Shown: positions 8,171 to 17,011 of the stretch, piece after piece
Position numbering within the stretch: the first letter of the stretch is position 1
Layout of the letters: the number at the start of each line of letters is the position of its first letter
Assembly: GCA_944385925.1 (NCBI GenBank)
Contig: CALWZE010000086.1
Span: forward strand, 1 to 34,515
Direction: 5' to 3'
Length of the DNA: 34,515 nt
From: an uncultured Clostridia bacterium
Lineage (GTDB): Bacteria; Bacillota; Clostridia; Oscillospirales; Ruminococcaceae
Notes under the pieces: model-generated
Databases searched by the model: none
What the model was told of the DNA's origin: nothing
What the model saw: the letters and a program-made list of their open reading frames with translations, nothing else
Program-made: the position numbers and the translations under genes

Positions 8171-8677
8171 ATGAAAAAGAAATGGGCTTTGACCACGGCG
8201 ATTTGCACCGTATTTTGTCTTTTGCTCTGCGGCTGTGCTGCCGGCGATGGAAACACGGTTGAAAGCAGGGAAGACCTGATCGAACAGGGTCTGTCCAAAG
8301 GCGAAGGGTGGAACATTGTCTGCGAACTTACACTGGACGATGCTATCGTCAGCGGGGCGAACAGCGCAGACGGCAAAGCCGCGCTTGTTCTGTTTGAGCC
8401 GAATCGGGGCGGCTATTCTATAAAAAGCTGGACGATTCGGGAGCGTGATGAAATCATTATCGGCGGCATGACGGTGAATGGGGACTGGTATGACCTTGTG
8501 TGGTTTTCCGGTGCGCAGACGGAATATGCGGAACTCAGCTATACGGTGGATGGTCAAACCGCGCAGCCCGAACGATATGAAACGGCAAATATGGAAATAA
8601 TCAGCCGCAGGAATTCCGAAAAGGAATACGTTTTGCATGTCGAATATTTTGACGGCGAGGGGAATAAATTTGAATAA
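8171..8677 (+). CDS. Small secreted lipoprotein of unknown function
   Basis: The 168-residue protein begins MKKKWALTT with a hydrophobic stretch ending in a lipobox-like LLLCGCA at about residues 17-23; two Cys are close together, so the acylated one is uncertain. The mature part is polar and rich in Glu, Asp and Tyr, with no domain I recognise; alternating strand-like segments suggest a small beta-rich fold. The start follows AAAGGAG eight bases upstream; an in-frame ATG at 8060 would spoil the signal peptide. It is monocistronic and ends before a strong terminator at 8730. Confidence 0.78.
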   Translation: MKKKWALTTAICTVFCLLLCGCAAGDGNTVESREDLIEQGLSKGEGWNIVCELTLDDAIVSGANSADGKAALVLFEPNRGGYSIKSWTIRERDEIIIGGMTVNGDWYDLVWFSGAQTEYAELSYTVDGQTAQPERYETANMEIISRRNSEKEYVLHVEYFDGEGNKFE

Positions 8678-8729
8678 CCATCCTATGCCACGCGGCGTAT
8701 TTTGAATAAAGCAAACAGGAAAAATAGGA

Positions 8730-8763
8730 AAGCCCCGGGCGATCAGATCGCCGGGGCTTTTTT
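8730..8763 (+). terminator. Rho-independent terminator after the lipoprotein gene
   Basis: AAGCCCCGG (8730-8738) pairs with CCGGGGCTT (8751-8759). The inner CGA/TCG can extend the stem past one bulged G. It is followed by a run of T to 8763. Confidence 0.92.
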
Positions 8764-9184
8764 AATGGTGCGAAAGGCGGGCTAAATCCTCCAATTGAAC
8801 CGGGAAAGAATAAAAATATCACAAGAGGAACAGATCCGGCGCTAACTGAGAATTGCAATAAAGCAACCAGTCGAATGCAGGATTTCCTGAAACGGCCCCG
8901 CCCAAAAGGGACATTGCAAAACGCGCGGCAGAAATCACCGGCATCCCTTTCGCAAAGCTGCCGCAGAAGCGGAAGGCATACAGGGCCTGTTCAAAATCAT
9001 CCGCCCGGCGGAAGGTTTAGTCAGCGGCTTTAAGTAAAAATAAATTTTGCCGCAGCGGAAAACAGGAAAAAGCAAGCGCAGCGGGGGAAAGAAGCCCCTG
9101 CTGCGCATTAGAAAAGGATGCAGTGGTAAAAAATTTATCCAATAAATAAACCGGAAACCGGCAAAGCGCCGGGTGAAAAGAGGC
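8764..9184. other. Non-coding stretch between convergent genes
   Basis: About 420 bases without a supportable gene. The right part holds the metA terminator (9065-9106, minus strand). Otherwise I see only A-rich purine tracts such as AAAACAGGAAAAAG. Confidence 0.55.
9065..9106 (-). terminator. Terminator of the metY-metA transcript
   Basis: On the minus strand GCGCAGC (9106-9100), one mismatch, GGGG, a loop of seven bases, CCCC, then GCTGCGC (9082-9076), followed by TTGCTTTTT. It lies about 80 bases past the metA stop. Confidence 0.65.
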
Positions 9185-10126
9185 TTAGCACTGCGCGCCG
9201 CGCTCAAACTTTTTCAACTTGCTGAGGTCATAGGGCGTCTCCTGATAGACGTAGTAGTTCAGCCAGTTTCCATACAGCAGATTGGCATGACTGCGCCAGC
9301 GGAAGATGACCTCTTTGGACGGATCGTCGTCAACGAAGTAGTTTTTCGGAACCTCGATCGGCAGCCCGGCGGCGAGATCGCGCTCGTATTCTGCGCGCAG
9401 GGTATCCCGGTCGTATTCCTGATGCCCGCAGACAAAAACCTGCCTGCCGTTCTCGGTGCTCAGAATATGCAGCCCGGCTTCGTCGCTTTTTGCGAGAATG
9501 CGAAGTTCGGGCACCTTTGCGACCTCGCTTTCCAGAATCTCGGTATGACGGCTGTGGGGCGCATAAAATACCTCGTCAAAACCGCGTACCAGCGGATTCA
9601 GCGGCCGGGTCACCCGATGGGCAAAAACGCCGAACACCTTTTTTTCGACCGGGTGCTTGTCGATGCCGAAATGGTAATACAGGCCCGCCTGTGCGCCCCA
9701 GCAAACATGCAGCGTGCTGTAGACGTTGGTTTTGCTGTACTCCATGATTTCACACAGCTCCGGCCAGTAATCGACCTGTTCAAAAGGCAGCGTCTCTACC
9801 GGCGCGCCGGTGATGATCATGCCGTCAAACCGCTTGTCCCGGATCTGTGCAAAGGTCTGGTAAAAGCTCTGCAAATGTTCCGGGGCGGTGTTTTTGCTCT
9901 CGTGGCTGCCCATATGCACGAGGGTCAGTTCCACTTGTATTGGGCTGTTGGCCAGCACTCGCGCAAGCTGGGTCTCGGTCTGCACCTTGGTTGGCATAAG
10001 GTTGACAATCGCGATGTGCAGCGGGCGGATGTCCTGGGTGACCGCGCGTCCGCGATTCATAACAAAGACGTTTTCATCCTGCAATTTCTGATAGGCAGGC
10101 AGGTTCTTGGGGATAATCAGAGGCAT
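9185..10126 (-). CDS. metA: Homoserine O-acetyltransferase, MetA family
   Basis: A 313-residue cytosolic enzyme that acylates L-homoserine, the first committed step to methionine. [13 protein letters not shown] (41-53) is the family opening and Cys142 (in [10 protein letters not shown]) is the acyl-carrying nucleophile. The His/Glu partners lie in the APHSRHTE region. Residue 111 is Glu (TGAPVE). In characterised MetA enzymes Glu at this position selects acetyl-CoA and Gly selects succinyl-CoA, so the product is predicted to be O-acetylhomoserine despite the family's common name of succinyltransferase. This agrees with the upstream metY gene, whose product uses O-acetylhomoserine; the two are 44 bases apart and co-oriented. 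Confidence 0.94.
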   Translation of the reverse strand: MPLIIPKNLPAYQKLQDENVFVMNRGRAVTQDIRPLHIAIVNLMPTKVQTETQLARVLANSPIQVELTLVHMGSHESKNTAPEHLQSFYQTFAQIRDKRFDGMIITGAPVETLPFEQVDYWPELCEIMEYSKTNVYSTLHVCWGAQAGLYYHFGIDKHPVEKKVFGVFAHRVTRPLNPLVRGFDEVFYAPHSRHTEILESEVAKVPELRILAKSDEAGLHILSTENGRQVFVCGHQEYDRDTLRAEYERDLAAGLPIEVPKNYFVDDDPSKEVIFRWRSHANLLYGNWLNYYVYQETPYDLSKLKKFERGAQC

Positions 10127-10170
10127 ATTGGGCTTCCTTGCTGTTTAAATGGTTTGCGGCTGCGTACAGG

Positions 10171-11460
10171 TCAAAGCCTGGCAAGCGCAGCGTCAAAGTC
10201 GGCGATCAGGTCGCCGGGGTCTTCCAGGCCGGCCGATACCCGGATCAACTCGGGCGGTACGCCGGCGGCAGCCTGTTCCGCTTCGGAGAGCTGGCGATGG
10301 GTGGTACTGCCCGGATGCAGTACGCAGGTGCGCACATCACCCAGATGGACGACAAGACTGGTCAGCTCAAAGCTCTCGATCAGCTTTTGACCGGCGGCAA
10401 GCCCGCCCTTGACCCCGAAGGTCAAAATGCCGCTTTGTCCTTTGGGCAGATACTTGCAGGCAAGGGGATAGCAGGGATTGCTCTTCAGGCCGGGATAGTT
10501 GACCCACGCAACCTTGGGATGGTTTTCCAGAAACTCTGCGAGCCGCAGGGCGCTTGCGCTGTGCCGGGGCATACGCAGATGAAGCGTCTCCATGCCGGTC
10601 AGGGTGTTGTAGGCGTTCATCGGGTTCTGGCAGCAGCCGAAATCCCGCACCAGCTGGCCGCGCGCCTTGACCGCAAATGGCCGGTCCGGGAAGGATTTGG
10701 TATAGACCAATCCGTGATAACTCTCGTCCGGCTCGGTCATGCAGGGGAATTTGCCGGAGGCCGCCCAGTCAAAGCTTCCGCCGTCGATCACCATGCCGCC
10801 AAGGCTGGAGGCATTGCCGTCGAAGTATTTGGAGGTGGAGCAGATGACGATGTCGGCGCCGTGCTCGAGCGGCCGGCAGAGGAAGGGAGTCGCGAGGGTG
10901 TTGTCCACGATGAGAGGTACGCCGATCTCCCTGGCCGCGGCCGACCAGGTCTCAAAATCCAGCACGGTCAGCGCCGGATTGGCGAGGGTCTCGGCGACCA
11001 GCGCCTTGGTCTGCGGCCGCGCGGCGGCGACGATCTGCTCAACGGTGCTGTCGTTGGGCAGGAAGGTGGAGCTGATCCCAAGCTTTGCAAAGCTCACGCC
11101 GATCAGGTTATGGGTGCCGCCGTATACGTTGGTGCTGCAAAGAATATGGTCGCCCGCCTCGCAGATGTTCAGCAGCGCGACCAGGGTTGCCGCCTGCCCC
11201 GAAGAGGTCGCAACCGCGGCGGTGCCGCCTTCCAGCAGCGCGGCCTTTTTCTCCAGCTGCTCGACCGTCGGGTTGGAAATGCGGGTATACATATGGTTTT
11301 CGCTGGTCAGGTCGAACATCGCGGCGACCTCGGCGCAGCTGTCAAAGCGATAAGTTGTGCTCTGCACGATCGGGACGTTCTGCGGTTCACCGCCCCGCGC
11401 GCGGTAGGCGCCGTGTACGCACAATGTGTCGAAAGAATAGTTGTTGCTCAAAATCATCAT
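10171..11460 (-). CDS. metY: O-acetylhomoserine sulfhydrylase (aminocarboxypropyltransferase)
   Basis: A PLP enzyme of the Cys/Met metabolism family, up to 429 residues, making homocysteine from O-acetylhomoserine and sulfide. The PLP lysine is Lys211 in STSKYFDGNASS. The SSGQAA segment (about 86-91) and YTRISNPTV (58-66) hold phosphate- and substrate-contact residues. The start is ambiguous. AAAGG directly abuts the tandem ATGs at 11460 and 11457, which is too close, whereas the in-frame TTG at 11451 is 8 bases downstream of that site and would give a protein beginning MSNNYSFDTL. Followed by metA. Confidence 0.92.
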   Translation of the reverse strand: MMILSNNYSFDTLCVHGAYRARGGEPQNVPIVQSTTYRFDSCAEVAAMFDLTSENHMYTRISNPTVEQLEKKAALLEGGTAAVATSSGQAATLVALLNICEAGDHILCSTNVYGGTHNLIGVSFAKLGISSTFLPNDSTVEQIVAAARPQTKALVAETLANPALTVLDFETWSAAAREIGVPLIVDNTLATPFLCRPLEHGADIVICSTSKYFDGNASSLGGMVIDGGSFDWAASGKFPCMTEPDESYHGLVYTKSFPDRPFAVKARGQLVRDFGCCQNPMNAYNTLTGMETLHLRMPRHSASALRLAEFLENHPKVAWVNYPGLKSNPCYPLACKYLPKGQSGILTFGVKGGLAAGQKLIESFELTSLVVHLGDVRTCVLHPGSTTHRQLSEAEQAAAGVPPELIRVSAGLEDPGDLIADFDAALARL

Positions 11461-11805
11461 CCTTTACTGCTTTTGCCTGATATTAGATTGCTGTGCGGAT
11501 ATTTTCATTTGTCCGGTATAGCGGAAAACTGCCTGAGGACCGGATAAATGAAAGTGCCTGCCGTGCCGCGGCAGGCCGGAAAAAAGATTTGTTTAAAAGC
11601 CCTGCAGCACCGCCGCCATATTCAGGGACGCTGTGCGCCTGCCATAGAAAGTCAATGGGAACACTGCGCACCGGCAAAACCGGAAATTCCGGAACAAGGC
11701 CGCCGCGTCTTGTCAAACAAAGCAAAGACCGGACTGCACGGATTTCTTTTGAAAAGGAAAGGGAAAGAAAACAACACAGCACCCGCTGTTTTCCCGTTTA
11801 GGCGG
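11461..11805. other. metY leader and intergenic region
   Basis: These 345 bases separate metY from the 3' end of the glycosyltransferase gene, and both genes are on the minus strand. I looked for S-box and T-box hallmarks in the minus-strand leader and saw none. One clear hairpin, GCCTGCCG / CGGCAGGC (11556-11576, 5-base loop), lies about 95 bases before metY; on the minus strand it is followed by ACTTTCATTT, so it could be a weak attenuator. A short ACAGC/GCTGT hairpin (11776-11789) may end the glycosyltransferase message. Confidence 0.45.
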
Positions 11806-12735
11806 TCATTTTTCCTCTTTGACGATGTAGATCGGGCGGTTTTTGCATTCAAGATAGGTTTTGGAAAGATACTGACCAAGGATGCCGATGCAGAAGAGCT
11901 GGATGCCGCCGATCAGGAAAATAGAGCAGATCAGGGTCGGAAAACCGGCGACCGGATCGCCCCAGATGATCGCTTTAAGCGCGTAGATCAGCACCATAAT
12001 AAAGGCGATGACGCAAAACAGAAGGCCCAGTACCGAGGAAATGGCGAGCGGTGCGGTGGAGAAGGCGAAAATCCCTTCGAGCGAATAGAGAAACAGTTTC
12101 CAGAAGGACCATTTGGTCTCTCCCGCGACCCGCTCGACATTTTCATACTCCAGCCATTTTGTTTCAAAGCCGACCCAGCCGAAAATGCCCTTGGAAAAGC
12201 GGTTGTATTCGGTCATTTCCAGAATAGCGTCGGTCATCTGCCTGGTCATCAGCCGGTAATCCCGCGCACCGTCCACGATCTCGGTTTTGGAGATGCGGTT
12301 GATAATGCGGTAGAACATCCGCGCAAAGAAGGAGCGCAGTTTGGGCTCTCCCTTGCGGGTGACCCGGCGTGTCGCCACACAGTCAAATCCCTCCTGCTCG
12401 ATGCCGTCCAGCATCTGCACAAGCAGTTCGGGCGGGTCCTGCAGGTCCACGTCCATAATTACGATGTAATCCCCGGCGGCTTTTTTCATCCCGGCATACA
12501 TGGCCGCTTCCTTGCCGAAGTTGCGGGAAAAAGAAATATAATGTACCCGCTCGTCCTTTTCGGCGAGGGTCCGCGCAGCCTGCAGGGTGCCGTCTTTGGA
12601 ACCGTCGTTGACAAAGATAAATTCAAAGTTTGCGCGATCCTGCATCTTCTGCGCGACTGCGGTGATCGCGTCATAAAAATAGGGGATAGCCTCCTGCTCA
12701 TTGTAGCAGGGTACGACGATGGAAATCAGCTTCAT
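11806..12735 (-). CDS. Membrane-anchored GT2 glycosyltransferase (GtrB/DPM1-like)
   Basis: A 309-residue protein. The N-terminal GT-A domain has IVVPCYNE (6-13), FVNDGSKDGT (about 41-50) and the metal-binding DVDLQDPP (about 93-100). The C-terminal part has two transmembrane helices (about 225-255 and 262-290) and ends in a basic/acidic tail. Family members move a sugar from a nucleotide donor to a polyprenyl phosphate on the cytoplasmic face. The lipid-sugar is then used outside by a GT-C enzyme. The ATG overlaps the stop of the upstream GT-C-like gene (ATGA), which fits a donor-synthase/transferase pair. The sugar is unknown. Confidence 0.9.
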   Translation of the reverse strand: MKLISIVVPCYNEQEAIPYFYDAITAVAQKMQDRANFEFIFVNDGSKDGTLQAARTLAEKDERVHYISFSRNFGKEAAMYAGMKKAAGDYIVIMDVDLQDPPELLVQMLDGIEQEGFDCVATRRVTRKGEPKLRSFFARMFYRIINRISKTEIVDGARDYRLMTRQMTDAILEMTEYNRFSKGIFGWVGFETKWLEYENVERVAGETKWSFWKLFLYSLEGIFAFSTAPLAISSVLGLLFCVIAFIMVLIYALKAIIWGDPVAGFPTLICSIFLIGGIQLFCIGILGQYLSKTYLECKNRPIYIVKEEK

Positions 12736-14753
12736 CGGGATTCTCCTTTTTCTGCGCCGTCAAAATCAGGCGATTGAAATACCGGACTGAGGAACTGGAA
12801 CGCGATCAGCAGCGGATAAACCGCCGCAAGATACATCGGGTTGGTCCCGATTCCAAAAGCGGAGATTTCCGCAAAAGAGACCATCCCAATACGCAGCGCC
12901 GCCATAACAAGCAGACCAAGGCCGGCGAAAAACGCGGCGCGGCAAAGCTTTTTCGGACGCAGCAGCGCTTTGAAAAACAGAAAAATCGCGGCGAGGAAAA
13001 ACAGGGAATTGAAAATCCGATAAACAAGGGTGATCACCCGCATAAGTCGGTAAAGCCAGATCTCGGCAAAACCGAAGGTGACCTGCTCGGAATAGTCCGC
13101 GCCGGCATATTCCACCCGCCAGGTAATTCCCTGATCGCTTTCGGATTCCGCCATCGCCTGTGCCGGTATGGTGACGCTGCCGGAAGGCGCGGTAATGCAA
13201 ATGGAAATGCCCTCAAGGGAGGAAGCCGGAAGGAAAAAGGTGCGGCGGCAGGCGTCGGTGTAGCGCTGGTCGCGCCCTGCATACAGCTCGTCCAGATAGA
13301 CGTCCGAGCCGGTGTTGAAGCCGACCCCCGCATCGACCGCGCCGCCCTGCTCGTCCACAAGCGCAACCTCGACAGGTCCGTCGGCGGCAAACGCCCAGAC
13401 CACGATCCGGCTTGCGCCGTTTTCGATCTTGGTGGTTCGTTTGGCCTCTTCGTGCAGGAACTGTTCCAGCTCGTCCATGACAAGCTCGCTGCCCACGCTG
13501 ATCTGGGGGGAATCGTCGATACCGGCGTAACTGACGACGGTGTATAAACTGCGCAGGGACTCTTTGAGGGTGGGCAGGATGCGGTCGGCGGTAATCGGAG
13601 AATTCAGTCCGCTGCGCTCGCCGCTGAGCGCCTCGAAGTCGCCGCTGTCACACGCGGCGTTGAGTTCCCCGGCAAGCGCGAGATAGAACTGCCGCGCAGT
13701 TTCAGGCGTCTCATAATATCCGGCGAGCGAGGCGGCGTTGCGCACAGCCCAGTAAAATCCGCCGCCGGAGTATTCAAGCACTCCGTCGCCGCAGTCCTTC
13801 TGCCAGCGGCGGAAATCGTCGCTTTCGAGATAGGGCGCAAGCTCAGCGAAAAGCGGAGAAGCCTGATACAGCTTCTCGCGGGAAGAGCGGGGAATGGGCA
13901 CAATGGGATTGACGTCCTCCGGATCGGCGATCACCCGCGTCATGGCGCCGTATGCCGCCTGGAATTCCGAACTGGTCAGATCGCTGATGATAAAGCGTCC
14001 GTAATAGCGGTAGTTCATGCCGCAGTAGCTCAGAATGCAGACTGCCGCCGCCGCGGCGCAGCCGGTCAGCGCAAGCAGGCGCGGAAAAATCCGCGCGGGC
14101 TTTTTGCGGATAAGCTGGAAGAGGACCGAAATCAGCGCGGCCGCGGCGAAGGGAAGCAGCCACCAGCCGTCCTCCCGAAGCAGCAGCGAACAGCCGAGCG
14201 CGAACCCGCCCAGCAATCCCCAAAAAACCATTTTACCGGTTTTTGAATCGGTGCAGCGCAGCGCAAGGCCCAGCATGCCGGCAAAAAACAGCAGCACAAA
14301 GGAGACCGTGATGCTGTCCCGATAAACCCGCAGGGTAAAGTCGGCATAAGAGGCGGGGTTAAACAGTATCCAGCCAAGAAACCCCAGCCGCAGCAGACGG
14401 CGGCGCAGCAGCGGCGCAAGGCTCTGCACAAGCGCAAAGCAGGCAGCCATATACAGCAGCTGACCCGCAAGCAGGTAACTTATGCCGAGCTTGCTGATCA
14501 GCGCGAGCCAAACCGCAAAAAGCATGTGCTTGCCGATAGTCAGATAGTTGTAAGCGCCCAGCCATTGTCCATCCAGAATGCTGCGGGCGGCGCGAACCAT
14601 CAGCATGTCGTCCAGCATGCTGGTTTCGGGATAAAGGGTCATTGTCTGCCTGCTCAGCAGCAGCAGCCGCGCGGCAACCAGCGCGGCTGCGCACAGCCAG
14701 AATATTCGCGGCGAGATTTCCGCCTTTTTCAGTTTGCTTATCTTTTCTTTCAT
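12732..14753 (-). CDS. GT-C-like polytopic membrane glycosyltransferase candidate
   Basis: A 673-residue protein starting MKEKISKLKK. The N-terminal half has many hydrophobic helices (first near 17-34). The first outer loop carries ETSMLDDMLM (about 42-51), an acidic pair as in GT-C lipid-sugar-dependent glycosyltransferases. A soluble, probably extracellular region follows (about 265-550), then three or four more helices and the C-terminus. I infer it uses the lipid-linked sugar made by the coupled GT2 enzyme to decorate a wall polymer or surface protein; no specific family is certain. The ATG lies seven bases after a perfect -10 and has no Shine-Dalgarno site, so the message is probably leaderless. 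Confidence 0.78.
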   Translation of the reverse strand: MKEKISKLKKAEISPRIFWLCAAALVAARLLLLSRQTMTLYPETSMLDDMLMVRAARSILDGQWLGAYNYLTIGKHMLFAVWLALISKLGISYLLAGQLLYMAACFALVQSLAPLLRRRLLRLGFLGWILFNPASYADFTLRVYRDSITVSFVLLFFAGMLGLALRCTDSKTGKMVFWGLLGGFALGCSLLLREDGWWLLPFAAAALISVLFQLIRKKPARIFPRLLALTGCAAAAAVCILSYCGMNYRYYGRFIISDLTSSEFQAAYGAMTRVIADPEDVNPIVPIPRSSREKLYQASPLFAELAPYLESDDFRRWQKDCGDGVLEYSGGGFYWAVRNAASLAGYYETPETARQFYLALAGELNAACDSGDFEALSGERSGLNSPITADRILPTLKESLRSLYTVVSYAGIDDSPQISVGSELVMDELEQFLHEEAKRTTKIENGASRIVVWAFAADGPVEVALVDEQGGAVDAGVGFNTGSDVYLDELYAGRDQRYTDACRRTFFLPASSLEGISICITAPSGSVTIPAQAMAESESDQGITWRVEYAGADYSEQVTFGFAEIWLYRLMRVITLVYRIFNSLFFLAAIFLFFKALLRPKKLCRAAFFAGLGLLVMAALRIGMVSFAEISAFGIGTNPMYLAAVYPLLIAFQFLSPVFQSPDFDGAEKGESR

Positions 14754-14760
14754 ACCACGA

Positions 14761-14789
14761 ATTATAGCACAGCCGGTCGAGGCTGACAA
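14761..14789 (-). promoter_or_regulatory. Promoter of the GT-C-like gene, predicted leaderless start
   Basis: On the minus strand, TTGTCA (14789-14784), 17-base spacer, perfect TATAAT (14766-14761), then only seven bases to the ATG at 14753. The expected transcription start falls on or next to the A of the ATG. Confidence 0.8.
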
Positions 14790-14868
14790 TCGGTGCGCGC
14801 CGCTTGCGGCTTGTTAAATCTTTCGCGTCTGCGCAAGGCGAATACCGGGACCGCGCATCCTGTCCAAG

Positions 14869-14897
14869 TTGAGTTTTCGGCTGCCGTCCGCTATAAT
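14869..14897 (+). promoter_or_regulatory. Promoter of the DUF6311-like gene
   Basis: TTGAGT (14869-14874), 17-base spacer, perfect TATAAT (14892-14897). It is divergent from the promoter at 14761-14789, with about 80 bases between the two -35 elements. Confidence 0.78.
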
Positions 14898-14937
14898 AAA
14901 CGGGTATTTCAGATTTTAAAAACAGGGGGGCGCGCAG

Positions 14938-16929
14938 ATGAGAGTGCGGAACCGAATGTTGAAAAAAGGGACAGGAAAGTGGCGGCTCTTTCTGTTCGGC
15001 GCTGCGATCGGCGCCGCGGTGTTCCTGCTTATTTACGGATTTATGCCGCTGAATCTGCTGCGGGACGACTGGATTTTGGACGGCTATATCGAACAGGACA
15101 TTCTGCAGCATTATCTCGGCTGGCTTTCCTATCGCGAATCGCCGCTGAGCTTTCCGCTGTGCATCGCGCAGACGATCAATTATCCCGCCGGAATCAGCGT
15201 TGCCTATACCGACTCGATCCCGCTGTTTGCGATTCTGTTCCGGCTGATCGAGGGTATTCTGCCCGCAACTTTCCAATATTTCGGGCTTTTTGTATTTCTC
15301 TGCTTTATGTTACAGGGCGGCTGCGCGGCTGTGTTGATCGGGCTTTTTGTAAAAGGAACCCTCAAACCATTGCTCGGCAGCCTGTTGTTTGTGCTGAATC
15401 CGATCCTGCTTGAGCGCGCTTTTCGCCACACGGCGCTGAGCGCACAGTTTCTGATTTTGCTCGCGCTGTACCTTTATTTTGACGGGAAACAGAAAAACGC
15501 ACCGCCCTCGCTGTGGTTTATCGGGCTTGGCGCGCTCGCGATGCTGATCCATCCCTATTTTGTGCCGATGGTGCTCGCCGCGCTGTTTGCTTCGGTGGTA
15601 GAGTACGGTTTTAAAAACCGCAGAATTCTGCGCCCGGCTATCATGGTGGTGGTGTCAGTCGGCGTTTGCCTGTTTACAGCCTACTGCATCGGCTATTTTC
15701 ATACCGGCGCGTCCCGGACGGTCGGCTACGGCTATTTCTGCATGAACCTCAATGCTCTGTTCAACCCGGTCAGCAAGGGTGTCGAGAACTGGAGCCTGCT
15801 GCTGCCCAAATGGAAACAAGGGCTTGGCACCTATGAGGGCTTCAATTATCTCGGACTTGGAACGCTGCTGCTCTTTGCCGCCGCGGTGCTGGACCACCTG
15901 CTGCATTGGAAGAAAAGGCAGACTCTGCGGCGGATCGGCACGCACGGCGGATTGTTGTTCGTCTGCCTGTGCCTGACTGTTTTTGCCGTTTCCAACGTCG
16001 TGGTGCTCAATTCTTTCGTGCTGTTTTCGGTTGAACTGTCCTGGAAATGGATCGATTTGCTGAGTATGCTGCGGGCAAGCGGCAGGATGTTCTGGGTCGT
16101 CAACTATCTCATTGTGCTGAGCGCCGTGCTGTTTGTCTGCCGTCGCGCGAAGGCAAAGCATGCCGCGCTGCTGCTGGCAGCGGCCGCTGCGGTGCAGGCC
16201 GTGGACATGGCCCCGGCGCTTATACAGAAGCATCAGGATTTTGCTGCGCCGACCGCAGAATACAGTTCCCCTTTTGTCAGCGAATTCTGGTCGGTTGCCG
16301 CCGAGGAGTATGACCATATCTTTTCCTTTGAAGCACAGGGCGTCAGCGACGCGCTTTATTTGCAGCTGCTCGCGCAAAGCGGCGGCATGACCTCAAACGA
16401 CCAGTTCTTTGCCCGTCAGGACGAGGAAGCCCACAGCGCGCAGATCGAGCAGGTGCTGGAAGCGGCGCGGCAAGGCGAAATCGATTCAGATACCCTGTAC
16501 ATCATGACCAGGGAAGACCTCTTTTTCCGCTATGCCGGCTATTTCCTGGAAGACTGCCTTTGCGCGCGGGTGGATCGAAACTGGTATGTGTTCGCGCCCT
16601 GGAACGACGCGATGCGCTCGCTGGACATCTCCCGGCAGGACGTTTTTGTCTATGAGGAGATTCCCTTCACGATTGCGGACTATACCGATGAGGACTGGAC
16701 GGCGGGGGTCTGGAATCAAGATCCTGCGCTGGTCTGCTTTTATGACAACGAGAGCAACCGCCAGAAGCTGGAAGGGGCCGAAGCGCTGGTCATGAGCGGA
16801 ACGGAGTATTCTATTCTGGAGATCGACATGAGCGATCCGGGCTGGATACTGGTGCGGCTGGACCGCAGCGGCGAACCGCTGCGCGGCGCCATGCTGGAAA
16901 CAAAAACGTCTCGGGAGCCGGCGGCGTGA
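14938..16929 (+). CDS. DUF6311-like polytopic membrane protein
   Basis: A 663-residue protein with AGGGGGG seven bases before the ATG. A first transmembrane helix (about 17-37) is followed by an extracellular loop with LRDDW and EQDILQHYLGW (about 42-62), acidic residues where GT-C enzymes keep their catalytic Asp. About ten more helices run to residue 425. The C-terminal 230 residues are soluble, acidic and aromatic-rich. The pattern resembles the DUF6311 family, which belongs to the GT-C-like membrane glycosyltransferases and has no assigned substrate. It is transcribed divergently from the GT2/GT-C pair, suggesting one surface-glycan function. Confidence 0.78.
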   Translation: MRVRNRMLKKGTGKWRLFLFGAAIGAAVFLLIYGFMPLNLLRDDWILDGYIEQDILQHYLGWLSYRESPLSFPLCIAQTINYPAGISVAYTDSIPLFAILFRLIEGILPATFQYFGLFVFLCFMLQGGCAAVLIGLFVKGTLKPLLGSLLFVLNPILLERAFRHTALSAQFLILLALYLYFDGKQKNAPPSLWFIGLGALAMLIHPYFVPMVLAALFASVVEYGFKNRRILRPAIMVVVSVGVCLFTAYCIGYFHTGASRTVGYGYFCMNLNALFNPVSKGVENWSLLLPKWKQGLGTYEGFNYLGLGTLLLFAAAVLDHLLHWKKRQTLRRIGTHGGLLFVCLCLTVFAVSNVVVLNSFVLFSVELSWKWIDLLSMLRASGRMFWVVNYLIVLSAVLFVCRRAKAKHAALLLAAAAAVQAVDMAPALIQKHQDFAAPTAEYSSPFVSEFWSVAAEEYDHIFSFEAQGVSDALYLQLLAQSGGMTSNDQFFARQDEEAHSAQIEQVLEAARQGEIDSDTLYIMTREDLFFRYAGYFLEDCLCARVDRNWYVFAPWNDAMRSLDISRQDVFVYEEIPFTIADYTDEDWTAGVWNQDPALVCFYDNESNRQKLEGAEALVMSGTEYSILEIDMSDPGWILVRLDRSGEPLRGAMLETKTSREPAA

Positions 16930-16935
16930 TTCACC

Positions 16936-16964
16936 TTGCAATGCCCGCGGGCTTTGCTTATAAT
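16936..16964 (+). promoter_or_regulatory. Promoter of the DUF1858 gene
   Basis: TTGCAA (16936-16941), 17-base spacer, perfect TATAAT (16959-16964), about 47 bases before the ATG. Confidence 0.8.
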
Positions 16965-17011
16965 AGAACAGAGCCGGGCGGACCGGCCGAAAGAATAAAG
17001 GAGAACGCAGA

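Noticed and set aside
9173-11547. Long plus-strand open frames opposite metA and metY (405 and 469 codons)
   Set aside because: They mirror the codon pattern of the well-supported minus-strand met genes and lack domains.
11461-11805. A SAM (S-box) riboswitch or Met T-box before metY
   Set aside because: The conserved core motifs of either class could not be found on the minus strand; only a generic hairpin is visible.
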